This document shows positions 7,986 to 15,905 of a stretch of DNA of 64,000 nucleotides, in pieces. The notes under the pieces were generated by a model, which ran no database searches, was not told the DNA's origin, and saw only the letters and a program-made list of their open reading frames with translations. Position numbers and translations under genes: made by a program. The DNA comes from Arsenicicoccus bolidensis DSM 15745 (GTDB lineage Bacteria; Actinomycetota; Actinomycetes; Actinomycetales; Dermatophilaceae). The stretch covers positions 1 through 64,000 of the forward strand of contig NZ_AUFG01000017.1 of assembly GCF_000426385.1 (NCBI RefSeq), written 5' to 3'. Position 1 is the stretch's first letter, and each line of letters starts with the position of its first letter.

Positions 7986-8567
7986 GTGACCGAGCAGCCC
8001 AACAAGTCCGTGTCCGACCTCGAGTCCGACATCGCCAAGAGCCGTGAGCGCCTGGCCGCCACGATCGACGAGCTGGCCTTCCGCGCCCAGCCCAAGAACA
8101 TCGTGGCCGACCAGAAGCGCCAGCTGCGCGAGACGGTCATGGCCAAGTACCACTCGCTGATGGGGACCTCCGCCGGCGCGACCACGGGGCCGAGCCGCTA
8201 CTCCGCGACCACCACCACCACCCACGCCGACGCCTCCGTGGCCGACCAGGCCAAGGCCAAGGCCGAGGAGCTCAAGGCGACGGCGACGCTCAAGGCCGAG
8301 GAGCTCAAGGCCACCGCCACCGCCAAGATCGACGAGCTGAAGTCCCGGTCCGAGAGCCAGGGCCAGCACGCCGACCCGTCGTCGCAGACCTCCTTCGCGG
8401 ACCTGAAGTCCCGCGCCCAGGTCAAGGCCGACCAGGCCCGGCTCAAGGTCGACGAGGCCACCCACGACGCCGACGGCGAGCTGCGCCTGGAGCGCGTCGC
8501 CACCGGGCTGGCCGCCGTGGGCGCCGTCCTGATCAGCCTGGGCGTCGCGCGCCGCAACCACGGCTGA
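7986..8567 (+). CDS. DUF3618-containing, Lys/Ala-rich helical protein
   Basis: A 193-residue protein starting at GTG 7986-7988 behind AGGAGAGC. Residues about 10-55 (LESDIAKSRERLAATIDEL) match DUF3618. The middle (about 75-165) is a long charged coiled coil with repeated KAEELKATA units, and one hydrophobic helix (VATGLAAVGAVLISLGVA) sits near the C-terminus. This suggests a membrane-tethered helical rod with an apolipoprotein-like repeat. DUF3618 proteins often sit with envelope-stress genes in actinobacteria, but the function is unknown. A strong terminator follows. Confidence 0.8.
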   Translation: MTEQPNKSVSDLESDIAKSRERLAATIDELAFRAQPKNIVADQKRQLRETVMAKYHSLMGTSAGATTGPSRYSATTTTTHADASVADQAKAKAEELKATATLKAEELKATATAKIDELKSRSESQGQHADPSSQTSFADLKSRAQVKADQARLKVDEATHDADGELRLERVATGLAAVGAVLISLGVARRNHG

Positions 8568-8585
8568 GCCCGCACGTTTCCACTG

Positions 8586-8619
8586 TCGAGGTGACCCCGT
8601 CGCGACGGGGTCACCTCGA
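8586..8619 (+). terminator. Intrinsic terminator after the DUF3618 gene
   Basis: A 34-bp perfect palindrome (half TCGAGGTGACCCCGTCG) begins 18 bp after the stop codon and runs into TTT. It ends 41 bp before tRNA-Lys and insulates it from readthrough. Confidence 0.85.
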
Positions 8620-8660
8620 TTTCATGTCGGCCCGCTGACCTGGTAAGGTCTTACCTCGTT

Positions 8661-8735
8661 GCGCCGCTAGCTCAATGGCAGAGCAAGTGACTCTTAATCA
8701 CTGGGTTCGGGGTTCGAATCCCTGGCGGCGCACCA
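8661..8735 (+). tRNA. tRNA-Lys (anticodon CTT), integration target
   Basis: Acceptor GCGCCGC pairs with GCGGCGC, with discriminator A and encoded CCA. The anticodon stem AGTGA/TCACT holds loop CTCTTAA with anticodon CTT. T-arm is GGGGTTCGAATCCC. Its 3' part (from 8697) is repeated at 14112-14152, so the tRNA is the target site of the neighbouring element. The tRNA stays intact because the element restored its 3' end. Confidence 0.96.
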
Positions 8736-8737
8736 GA
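8697..8737 (+). repeat. attL: attL: 3' end of tRNA-Lys shared with attR
   Basis: 41 bp covering the anticodon arm to just past CCA. Bases 8711-8737 are identical to 14126-14152, and the outer 14 bp differ at only two positions. This is the core crossover segment of a tRNA-directed tyrosine integrase. Confidence 0.88.
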
Positions 8738-8742
8738 ATGAA

Positions 8743-8774
8743 CGAAGGCCCTGGTCATCCGACCAGGGCCTTCG
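8743..8774. terminator. Element-borne terminator after tRNA-Lys
   Basis: A 14-bp perfect stem (CGAAGGCCCTGGTC) with an ATCC loop begins 6 bp after attL. It closely resembles the hairpin that follows attR (14155-14187), so the element seems to have brought its own terminator for the tRNA it occupies. On the reverse strand it may also end the rep-xis-int transcript. Confidence 0.78.
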
Positions 8775-8859
8775 TCGTGCCCGGCCAGTGACAGTCCTTC
8801 CTGGCGAGGATGACGCACGCCGCGATTGCACCCGATGTTGCACGCATGGAGACGGCGCA

Positions 8860-10005
8860 TCACTGGCCCTCCCAATCGATGAAGGCAATCCACGCGAACT
8901 CACCGAGGGCGGCCGCCACGGCACCGTCCACCGCCCGCCGGCCGAGGTAGAAGTCCTGCGTCATTGACACGCGCGAATGCCCGAGCTGATCGGCGATGAA
9001 CCGCGCGGACAGGCCCGACCCGTCGATCAGGGTGGCGACCGTCTTGCGGTAGGTGTGCGGCACGACCCAGTCGAAGCCGGCCCACGCGCGGACGGTCCGA
9101 AGTTTCACTCGACGTTGTTGCGGGCCCGCCAGCCGCCCCGAGCATCCGGGAAGACCGGACCATCACCCGTCAGGCGCCGGCGACGCTCACGCAGCAGGAC
9201 GACGCACCACGGCGGCATGAGCAGGGTCCGCGCGGACGTGGTCGACTTCGGCGCCTTGGACACCAGGCCCTGACCCTTGACCCGATCCGCAGCACGCCCC
9301 GGTCGAGGTCCACGTCATCCCACGTGACCCCCAACGCCTCACCGATCCGCACACCGTCGCGAGCAGGAACCGCACGAGGTCCGGAAGGTCCTTCCGCCGG
9401 GCGAAGTCATCGCCGTCGAGGCAGCCAACCACCGGCGCAGCTCGCCCTGGGTCAACGCCCGGGCGCGCCCGTCCGAGGCACCCTCCAACGGCGTCGTCTC
9501 GCGCACCGGGTTGGCGCGCAGCGCGTCCTACCGCACCAGCCACGAGTAGATGCCCGAGACAACCGTGCGGCACCGCTTCGCCACGGCGTAGGAGTCCCGA
9601 CGCAGCCGGTCCTGCATGAAGGTGTCCACCGTCGCCGACGAGAGCTCCGCCAGCCGCAGGGCACAGAGGTAGGGCAGCACGTGCAGCCGGAGCACCCGCC
9701 GATACAGATCCACAGTCGTCGCCGACCGGCGACCACGCGCCACGAGCTCGTCCACCGTGACCAGCCAGCCGGCGGCAGCCACGTGGAACGTGGTGTGCGC
9801 GGTGAACATGCCACCGCCCGCCTCCTACGCCTCCTGATAGGCGCGCAGGACACGACGGCGCATCTGCCTTGGACCGGCCCTTGGCGGTGACGCGCTTGCG
9901 CCTGCCCGTGCGGTCCCGGTAGTTCACCAAGGCCTGAATGCCCCCGTTCACGTCCCGGAAGAAGACCTCACCGCGCCCACCGAGGCCGAGACGAGGGCGG
10001 CTCAC
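8860..10005 (-). pseudogene. int: Tyrosine-recombinase integrase, multiply frameshifted
   Basis: Integrase pieces lie in order but in three frames. A start at GTG 10003-10005 gives an arm-binding N-terminus (VNYRDRTGRRKRVTAKGR). A core-binding SAM-like domain follows (9809-9528), ending in a TAG after SGIYSWLVR. The catalytic domain then gives RIGEALGVTWDDV (catalytic Arg, about 9340), HTYRKTVATLI (HxxR) and LGHSRVSMTQDFYL (His and nucleophilic Tyr) in the last piece (9108-8860). All key residues survive, but no single frame joins them. At least three frameshifts and one nonsense change are needed, so it is inactive unless the sequence is wrong. It overlaps xis by GTGA. Confidence 0.85.
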
Positions 10006-10226
10006 GCGCCCACGAGCTCAGCCGCCAGGGCAGCGACCCAGGCGCGCACGTCCTCGGGCCGATAACGCAGGTAGCGACCGACGCGGCGACCAGCCGGGCC
10101 ACGGTCGAGGGTCCGCCACTGGTGGAGCGTCTGCTTCGGGATGCCCAAGTAGTACGAGACCTCGTCGATCGTCCACAGACGATCGTTAGGAAGGCCGGTC
10201 TTGGTGCTCACAATCAGTCCTTTCAT
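10002..10226 (-). CDS. xis: Excisionase-like MerR-type HTH protein
   Basis: A 74-residue protein with the helix-turn-helix of actinomycete AICE excisionases: LWTIDEVSYYLGIPKQTLHQWRTLDRG, then GRYLRYRPEDVRAWVAAL. ATG 10224-10226 is chosen because it overlaps the rep stop as ATGA; GTG 10209-10211 is an alternative. Its own stop overlaps the integrase GTG start, so rep-xis-int were one translationally coupled unit. It would bend attachment DNA and direct excision, but with int broken it has no obvious partner here. The gene itself is intact. Confidence 0.85.
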   Translation of the reverse strand: MKGLIVSTKTGLPNDRLWTIDEVSYYLGIPKQTLHQWRTLDRGPAGRRVGRYLRYRPEDVRAWVAALAAELVGA

Positions 10227-11628
10227 CGGGTGGGGGAGTGGGTGCGGGTCTGGGCACGCCATTGGTCGTACTCGCGGGCGCGTGCGGCTGCGGCGGTGGC
10301 GAGGGTGGCGTCTCCGGGGCGTGGCCATCCGGTGCCGACGTAGGTCCACGACCCGACCACGAGGGTGGTTTCGTCCTCGTCGTCGGAGAGTAGCCGTGCT
10401 TCGAGGTCGCGGGTGTCCTGGGGACGGCCTTCGCGGGCGGTCTGGGCGGTGAGGCGTTGGAAGCGTTGCCGTGCGCGTCGTAGCCGGCCCAACGTCACGG
10501 AGTAGCGCCGGGGCTTGGTGGCGAAGTGGCCGCGGAAGCCGAGCATGTGGGCCCACTTCCCCATGAACGCGTAGGTGTCCCGGTCCGTCTTGGGATTGAC
10601 GGCTCCGGCGGCGGATGTCTTGCCGAGGCGTCGTCGGGCGTCGCAGATGGCGGCGAGGAGGCCGAGGTGTCGGGCGTGCTCGGCGAGTCGGGTGAGGTGG
10701 GGTCGGTGGCCGTGGGCGCACAGGTCGGTGGCGTCTTTGGTGGCGTACTTGGCGAGGTAGCCGGCGACCTGCCCGGGGCTCAGCTCGTCCGAGGTCCGTA
10801 GGTGGTCCGGTCCTTTTGGGTGACGATGCGCACGTCGAGCTGCGAGCCCCCGGCGAGCGTCCGGGGGGTGTCCCAGGTAGCGGCCGGCGGGGCGGGGTAC
10901 GTCACGCCGCCTGCGGCGTCGCGGACGACGTGGGGGAGCATGTCGCCGGTGATGGGCGCGGCCGAGCCGGGGCCGTCGGGTCCGTCGAGGCGGATGAGGG
11001 CGTGGAAGTGGACGGCGCCTCGTGCTTGGTACTCGGCGCGCTTGGCGAACTGCAACGACGCCACGTCCCCCAGGCGCGAGGGCGCGACGCCGAGGGCCGC
11101 GGCGAGGCGTCGCCGTATGGCGATGGCGGTGCCGCGCCACAGCTCGTGGGCGCGCCACTGCCACACCACGGCCGTGGTCCAGTCACAGCAGTCGACGCAC
11201 AGGGGTGCGCCGACGGCGGGGTCTTCCTCGTCGTGCGCCACGTCGCACGCGAGGCGGTGGCCGTGGGGGCAGCGTTCGACCCGGTCGGACGAGCGGGGCC
11301 GGCACTTCCCACCGCCGGGGCGGGTGCCGTGGACGAGCCCGAACGACGGCGCGGTGAAGGTCGCGAAGATCAGGGGAGAGCGGGCGACGTCGGCGGGGAG
11401 GGTCTTGCCGCCGACGACGCCGGGGCGGATCAGCTCGAACGTGTCCCGGGCGTAGACGCGGGAGCAGGCGGGGCACCAGGAGGCGCGTCGGTTCCCACAC
11501 GGCAGGAACACCTGCCCGAGCGGCGCGTCCGACGAGGAGAACGTCGAGAGGACCTCACCCGTCGCCTTGTTGACGGTCGAGGACGTGCCCGTGAGCGCCC
11601 GCACCGTCGACATCGTCCGGCGACTCAT
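10223..11628 (-). pseudogene. repSA: RepSA-like rolling-circle replication initiator, frameshifted
   Basis: The first frame (11628-10780, 282 residues) has a Cys-rich zinc-like motif (PCGNRRASWCPACSR, near residue 45) and the HUH metal-binding motif VHFHALIRLDG (near 207), then stops. The next frame continues at about 10800 with VAGYLAKYATKDAT, the YxxKYxxK catalytic tyrosine motif, and runs to 10223. One frameshift near 10785-10810 separates HUH from the nicking Tyr. Joined, they give a Rep of about 465 residues, normal for RepSA proteins of integrative actinomycete plasmids. Either the element cannot replicate, or the sequence has an error here. Confidence 0.85.
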
Positions 11629-11818
11629 GCCGGTGCTGTACGTCCCGAAGCGGGGGATGGCGTCAGGGGCTCGGTCAGGCTAAGGGGCGCCATACCACGG
11701 TGATTCGCTCGGCGATGTGGTCGCCGGCCGGAGTTGGCATCAGCGTTCTGGGGTTACGCCCCGACGTTTGCAAGCACGGGCGCGGAACGCCCTAAGCCAT
11801 TTCAGGGCGTGAGTTCCC
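11629..11818. terminator. Gap between ATPase and rep, with a hairpin at 11787-11810
   Basis: A 7-bp stem ACGCCCT/AGGGCGT (11787-11793 with 11804-11810) lies 9 bp beyond the ATPase stop on the reverse strand and may terminate it. The rest of the gap should hold the rep promoter and perhaps the double-strand origin. I see no convincing -10/-35 pair or Rep nick-site consensus. Confidence 0.4.
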
Positions 11819-13408
11819 TCAAGCGCGACCCGAGGCGCGAAAATCCTTCAACTGCAAAATGGCTCGTCGAATGGATCGGTAGTCGTCGGCCGGAACCTCC
11901 ACGTAGGCCTCATCCTCGCTCTCCTCCTCTTCGGAGAGAACGGAGAATAGGCCTTCCGGTGCGCGGGCGGTGCTGATGAGCTCGACGTAGCACCCATAGT
12001 CCAAGGCGTAGACGTCGAAGCGGATGCCGGGCTGATCGTGAGCAGCCACCCCACGCTTGATGACGTGAAGGACCCGTGCATCGTACAGTGCATTGATCAG
12101 CGAGTCGGTACCCTCATCCTGTCGCAGAAGAAACGCCCTAGCCCGACGGGCGCCGATTACCTCGTCGATAACCCAATGGAGCAGCGCCCGGGCGGCCGGG
12201 TTCGAATTGATCGGGCGGTCTTTGTCCCGCAGGTACCATTTCCTGGCCGCGCCGCGAACGATAGGAACGCTCAGCAAGTCGTCGTCCGCTGTCTGTGCCG
12301 CAATCCGGATGATATTGATAGCGTCTCGGGGGACGCCTTCGGCGGCCCGCACTAACTCGTCGAATGCGTTTATCTGCGTGAAGGCTTCGCGGACAAATGC
12401 TTCAGCGTTTCGTGGCCCTCCCTCTAACTCTGGGAACTCAAGGCGCACATGTCGATAAAACAGTTCCCGGAAGAAGGCCGCGGCCTTGCTTGAATCGTTC
12501 CCAAAGACCATGAAATCGTCTAGGTCGACGTCTGCCGCAATATCTGGACCTAGCTCAAACCCGATGTAGCCAACGTTGCCGTCCATTTCGATGAAGTTGG
12601 ACCGCTGCTCGATGGCGGCGACCTTAACGGTCACCCCGTTGACGACCATTAGCGAGCGCCGAAGCAGGTCGGCCAATAGTGGCTGAAGATCCATCGGCAC
12701 GTCGCTCCACTCGTCCATGAGAACCCAGAGCCGACCGGGCAGCGCGGTCACCAGCGCGCCCACAGTCTGCGAGATTGCACCAAAGTGCACACGGTGGCGG
12801 ATGGGGCCTCGCGCGGCGCTCCGCAGGTTGGTCGAGTCCTCGTGACTGGCGGTCGACTTGAAGTTGAGGGTTGCGGAGGGTGAGTCGGACAAGGAAAGGT
12901 TTACCCCACCCTCATTCGCTGTCCTTCCAACCGTCGAAGTCTTGGCCTCTACCTCGTGGTCCCCGGTCACCCGAACGTCGGTGAGAGCGTCGCCTAGTCG
13001 GTCAAGGTGCGTCATCGCGGCCGTGAAGTCTGCGTCTGACTCGTAACTCGCCTCCAACATTTCGTTTTGGAGGGTGTTGTAAACGTGTGACATGGTGTCG
13101 GCCAGAAGGCGCGTACCCCGCTCCGTCAGCGGAATGCTCGGATCGGCGTAAATACCCCCGCTTGAGCCGATCGTGCGCATGTCAACATAGGCGACCATGT
13201 CTCCCTGGGCCCGCACGCTCTGCGCTAGGTACTGCAGGACGTGCGTCTTCCCGGTCCCGCGACGCCCGTACATCACCTGATGGTCAAGGGACGAGAGGAT
13301 CGTGAACAGCGAACCAGCGTCGACGAAAGTATTGACAAGAGTGGCGGGATCGTTCGCTTCAGCGCGCCGAACCAGTTGCAGGATGGCGTTGTTCATCGAA
13401 CTCGTCAT
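11819..13408 (-). CDS. P-loop (ORC/Cdc6-like AAA) ATPase, element cargo
   Basis: An intact 529-residue protein starting at ATG 13406-13408. Walker A is GRRGTGKT (48-55) and Walker B is RLWVLMDEWSD (226-236), with a candidate sensor segment VAAIEQRSNF (263-272). A roughly 170-residue insert separates the Walker motifs and includes a polar stretch (150-195). After the ATPase core a helical region (about 330-400) leads to a winged-helix-like segment (about 405-475) and an acidic tail (SEEEESEDE, 492-500). This layout recalls ORC/Cdc6- or STAND-like ATPases found as mobile-element cargo, some of them in phage defence, but no effector domain is visible. Codon use is less GC-biased than in chromosomal neighbours, supporting recent transfer. 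The specific function is unknown. Confidence 0.6.
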   Translation of the reverse strand: MTSSMNNAILQLVRRAEANDPATLVNTFVDAGSLFTILSSLDHQVMYGRRGTGKTHVLQYLAQSVRAQGDMVAYVDMRTIGSSGGIYADPSIPLTERGTRLLADTMSHVYNTLQNEMLEASYESDADFTAAMTHLDRLGDALTDVRVTGDHEVEAKTSTVGRTANEGGVNLSLSDSPSATLNFKSTASHEDSTNLRSAARGPIRHRVHFGAISQTVGALVTALPGRLWVLMDEWSDVPMDLQPLLADLLRRSLMVVNGVTVKVAAIEQRSNFIEMDGNVGYIGFELGPDIAADVDLDDFMVFGNDSSKAAAFFRELFYRHVRLEFPELEGGPRNAEAFVREAFTQINAFDELVRAAEGVPRDAINIIRIAAQTADDDLLSVPIVRGAARKWYLRDKDRPINSNPAARALLHWVIDEVIGARRARAFLLRQDEGTDSLINALYDARVLHVIKRGVAAHDQPGIRFDVYALDYGCYVELISTARAPEGLFSVLSEEEESEDEAYVEVPADDYRSIRRAILQLKDFRASGRA

Positions 13409-13421
13409 GGGATGACCCTAG

Positions 13422-13437
13422 GGGCAGGTATGCCCCC
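13422..13437. promoter_or_regulatory. Small inverted repeat before the ATPase start
   Basis: GGGGCA and TGCCCC flank a GGTA loop, 14 bp upstream of the ATPase ATG on the reverse strand, where a ribosome site or operator would lie. No good Shine-Dalgarno is seen otherwise. It may be an operator or a translation-controlling hairpin. Confidence 0.3.
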
Positions 13438-13588
13438 TTGCATCCCGAGCGCGCTGTCCGTTCACCTGCGGTGCTGCCCCTGACATGGAAACCTGGGTGC
13501 GGTCGGCTACAACTTACTGTTCTGGCTCAAGGCGACGCTTCGCGGCGCGGCGCCGGCCGCGCCAGCTCGCCGGCCCTAAGCACGACGA

Positions 13589-13621
13589 AGGGCGCCCCGT
13601 CCAGTCAGAACGAGGCGCCCT
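13589..13621. terminator. Hairpin after the small membrane protein gene
   Basis: AGGGCGCC (13589-13596) pairs with GGCGCCCT (13614-13621) across a 17-nt loop, 12 bp beyond the stop of the reverse-strand gene at 13634. Together with the ATPase gene it separates the two cargo transcripts. The rest of 13438-13588 shows no gene. Confidence 0.5.
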
Positions 13622-13633
13622 CACCCAGGACCG

Positions 13634-13825
13634 CTACAGCGGACGCCGCAGGAACGCCGTAAGCGCGATCATGCCGACGACGAACGTGACCATCACGACG
13701 AGGGCGGCCACCACGAACCCGGTCGCGTGTTCAAACCGAATGCCGGACACGAGGCAGACCGACAGCCAGCACAGCCCCATGACCAGAGCAACGGGCGACC
13801 TCAGCGGGGCCTTGCCGTCATCCAT
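13634..13825 (-). CDS. Small two-helix membrane protein in the element
   Basis: A 63-residue protein (ATG 13823-13825) with two hydrophobic helices, about residues 11-28 and 36-57, and a basic C-terminus (FLRRPL). No family is recognised. It is the gene closest to attR and is followed by a hairpin. In integrative plasmids this position often holds spread (spd) or cargo genes, but the sequence does not say which. It is intact while int and rep are broken. It could also be a membrane effector working with the upstream ATPase; that is inference from position only. Confidence 0.5.
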   Translation of the reverse strand: MDDGKAPLRSPVALVMGLCWLSVCLVSGIRFEHATGFVVAALVVMVTFVVGMIALTAFLRRPL

Positions 13826-14111
13826 GCGCCCATCTTGCCCCGGGCTTCGCAGCCCGGACCCGCGACCCGACGCGATCCGCCGAAGTTGAAGCCACGCCGC
13901 ACCGGCACGAAAAGCCGGCGGATCCCGCCGGACTGGGTGCGAGCTGACGCCGACTCTGCCAGCCAGTCGGCCGAGATCCGCGACGGGACACTTTCGGGGA
14001 CACTTTGACGCGAAAACCAGCCACAACTGCCGACAACCGAGCATCGATCGACGGCCGCCCCTGAGCACGAAATCGCGCCTCTGAGACCAGTTCGACTGGC
14101 CCCCGATGGAT
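13826..14111. other. Non-coding right end of the element
   Basis: About 290 bp with no credible gene. It holds a short direct repeat GGACACTTT (13986-13994 and 13998-14006), which could be an integrase arm or excisionase site near attR. Nothing else stands out. Confidence 0.4.
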
Positions 14112-14152
14112 ATCACTGGCTTCGAGGTTCGAATCCCTGGCGGCGCACCAGA
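14112..14152 (+). repeat. attR: attR: duplicate of the tRNA-Lys 3' end
   Basis: Bases 14126-14152 are identical to 8711-8737, and the preceding 14 bp differ at two positions. It contains the T-arm, acceptor 3' strand and CCA of tRNA-Lys without the 5' half, so it is not a tRNA gene. It marks the right boundary of the element. Confidence 0.88.
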
Positions 14153-14154
14153 TC

Positions 14155-14187
14155 CGAAGGGCCCGGTCCACTGGACCGGGCCCTTCG
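14155..14187 (+). terminator. Original tRNA-Lys terminator, now after attR
   Basis: A 16-bp perfect stem (CGAAGGGCCCGGTCCA with its complement) follows attR directly. Since attR joins chromosomal DNA, this is presumably the native terminator displaced from the tRNA by the insertion. Confidence 0.75.
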
Positions 14188-14245
14188 TCGTGTCCGGGGC
14201 GCCGCCGTCGCGCGGGTGCCCCTTCCCCGAGCGCGACGGCAGGGC

Positions 14246-14274
14246 TACCATGGCCAGATGTGACGCGGGTCACA
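14246..14274 (+). promoter_or_regulatory. CRP/GlxR-like box and -10 element before the deacetylase
   Basis: TGTGACGCGGGTCACA (14259-14274) is a perfect TGTGAC-N4-GTCACA palindrome fitting the TGTGA-N6-TCACA consensus of CRP-family regulators. A TACCAT -10-like hexamer (14246-14251) lies 7 bp upstream, so the box would cover the transcription start and repress; the -35 is weak. The deacetylase ATG is 23 bp downstream. Confidence 0.65.
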
Positions 14275-14297
14275 TGCTCGAGGCCGGGGAGGATCTC

Positions 14298-15905
14298 ATG
14301 GACCGCAGCTCGCCCCAGGGATGGCGTCCGATGCTGTGCGCGTTGGTGGCCGCCGTCCTCGCCGCCGCGGTCCTGGTGCAGCTCCCGACCGTCACGGCGG
14401 GGGCGGCCACCACCCCCACGGTCGTGACCCTCACCTTCGACGACGGCGACGCGGACCAGCTGGCGGCTCAGCGGACCATGCGCGCTGCGGGCCTCGCCGG
14501 CACCTTCTACGTGGTGTCGGGGTGGGTCGGGGCGCCCGGCTACCTGTCGCGAGCGGACCTGACGGCGATGGCGGCCGACGGCAACGAGATCGGGGGTCAC
14601 ACGGTGACCCACCCGGACCTCGTCCAGATTCCGGCCCAGGAGGTCCGTCGGCAGATCTGCAACGACCGGGCCACGCTCGACGAGTGGGGGTTCCGTCCGG
14701 TGAGCTTCGCCTACCCGTTCAGCGACGCCAACCCCGCCGTGGAGCAGGCCGCCAAGGACTGCGGCTACACCACCGCCCGTGGCCTCGGCGACGTGCGGAG
14801 CCCCTTCGGCTGCTCCGGCTGCGTCCGGGCCGAGACGTCCCCGCCGCCCGACCCCTACTACCTTCGCGCGCCGGACCAGGTCGACGCCCGCTGGACGCTC
14901 GCCGCCCTCAAGAGCCAGGTCACGGCCGCGGGCACGCGGTCGGGAGGATGGGTGATCCTGACCTTCCACCGCGTCTGCGCTCCGCTGGGCACCGCGGATT
15001 GCCCGGCCGACCGCTCGGTCACCCCGCAGGTCTTCGGCCAGTTCACCACCTGGCTCGCGGCCTACGCGCGGACGGCCTCCAACAACACCACGGTCCGCAC
15101 CGTCGACCAGCAGGTGCGGGCCTACCTCGGTGCCGCATACCCCGCCTACTCCGTCCCCGTCCCCGTGCCGGGGACACCACCGACGCAGCCGGGGGTCAAC
15201 GCCCTGACCAACCCCTCGCTCGAGGCCGTCGACGGGTTCACCGGCTTCCCCTCGTGCTTCCAGCCCGGCGGCTGGGGGACCAACACCCCGAGCTGGGCCC
15301 GCAGCACGGCGAGCCGCACCGGCGCGGCCGCCGAGCAGCTGACGATGACGGGGTACCAGGACGGGGACGCCAAGCTGCTGCCCACGCTCGACCTGGGCAC
15401 CTGCTCGCCGTCGGTGGTGCCGGGTCGCACCTACGAGGTCAGCACGTGGTTCACGTCGACGGCCGTGTCCCAGATCGCGCTCTACTACCGCGACGGGTCC
15501 GGCGCCTGGCGCTACTGGACGTCCAGCCCCTGGATCGCGGCCGCCCCCACCTGGCAGCGCGCGGCCTTCACCACCCCGCCCGCACCGGCGGGGGCGACCG
15601 GCCTGAGCTTCGGTCTCGCGCTCATCGCGAACGGCGTGCTCACGACGGACGACTACGCCCTGACCGAGGTCCCGGCCACGTCCCCGACAGCGACCCCGTC
15701 CGCGCGCCGGCTCGTCGTCAACGCCCCCAGCCTCGGCGCCACCCCCGGCCGTCGCCCGACGCGGGCGAGACCGGCGCAGGCCACCCCGCAGGGCGCCACC
15801 ACCTTGCGACGTCAGGACGCGGCAGCCAGCACCTACGTGCCGGGACCGGGTGAGGTGCCCGAGGGCACGCGCATCGCACCGGCCACCCCCCTCGCGCGTC
15901 GGTGA
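14298..15905 (+). CDS. Secreted polysaccharide deacetylase (NodB) with C-terminal carbohydrate-binding-like domain
   Basis: A 535-residue secreted protein. ATG 14298 follows GGGGAGGA, and a signal peptide (about residues 12-40) ends near AGAATT. The NodB domain (about 42-280) shows TLTFDDGD with the metal Asp, the metal-binding pair in GGHTVTHPD, and a late motif in VILTFHRVC with the active-site His. Residues about 310-460 (ALTNPSLEAVDGF to the DDYALTEVP strand) resemble a beta-sandwich carbohydrate-binding module. The tail is Pro/Ala/Arg-rich. It should remove N-acetyl groups from an extracellular glycan, probably the product of the nearby synthase. Its stop overlaps the next start by GTGA. 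Confidence 0.85.
   Translation: MDRSSPQGWRPMLCALVAAVLAAAVLVQLPTVTAGAATTPTVVTLTFDDGDADQLAAQRTMRAAGLAGTFYVVSGWVGAPGYLSRADLTAMAADGNEIGGHTVTHPDLVQIPAQEVRRQICNDRATLDEWGFRPVSFAYPFSDANPAVEQAAKDCGYTTARGLGDVRSPFGCSGCVRAETSPPPDPYYLRAPDQVDARWTLAALKSQVTAAGTRSGGWVILTFHRVCAPLGTADCPADRSVTPQVFGQFTTWLAAYARTASNNTTVRTVDQQVRAYLGAAYPAYSVPVPVPGTPPTQPGVNALTNPSLEAVDGFTGFPSCFQPGGWGTNTPSWARSTASRTGAAAEQLTMTGYQDGDAKLLPTLDLGTCSPSVVPGRTYEVSTWFTSTAVSQIALYYRDGSGAWRYWTSSPWIAAAPTWQRAAFTTPPAPAGATGLSFGLALIANGVLTTDDYALTEVPATSPTATPSARRLVVNAPSLGATPGRRPTRARPAQATPQGATTLRRQDAAASTYVPGPGEVPEGTRIAPATPLARR

Larger units (their letters stand above)
8711..14152. mobile_element. Decayed AICE/integrative plasmid-like element in tRNA-Lys
   Basis: A 5.4-kb insert bounded by att repeats in tRNA-Lys. 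Reverse-strand order is P-loop ATPase, Rep (RepSA-like), excisionase, integrase next to attL, with a small membrane protein near attR. The rep-xis-int order is that of pSAM2-type actinomycete integrative elements. Integrase has several frameshifts plus a stop and rep has one frameshift, so self-mobility is probably lost. There is no recognisable FtsK-like transfer gene or nud/pra module. The ATPase part is visibly less GC-rich than the chromosome. Confidence 0.85.

Noticed and set aside
8821-8859. TTGCAC repeats next to the integrase end as arm-type att sites
   Set aside because: Only two short copies, without a matching set near attR; too weak to annotate.
10780-11628. Rep as a complete 282-residue protein
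   Set aside because: It lacks the catalytic tyrosine motif, which lies in the next frame downstream; normal RepSA proteins contain both.
14106-14152. Possible second tRNA-Lys
   Set aside because: Only the 3' part of the tRNA is present, with no acceptor 5' strand or D-arm; it is attR.
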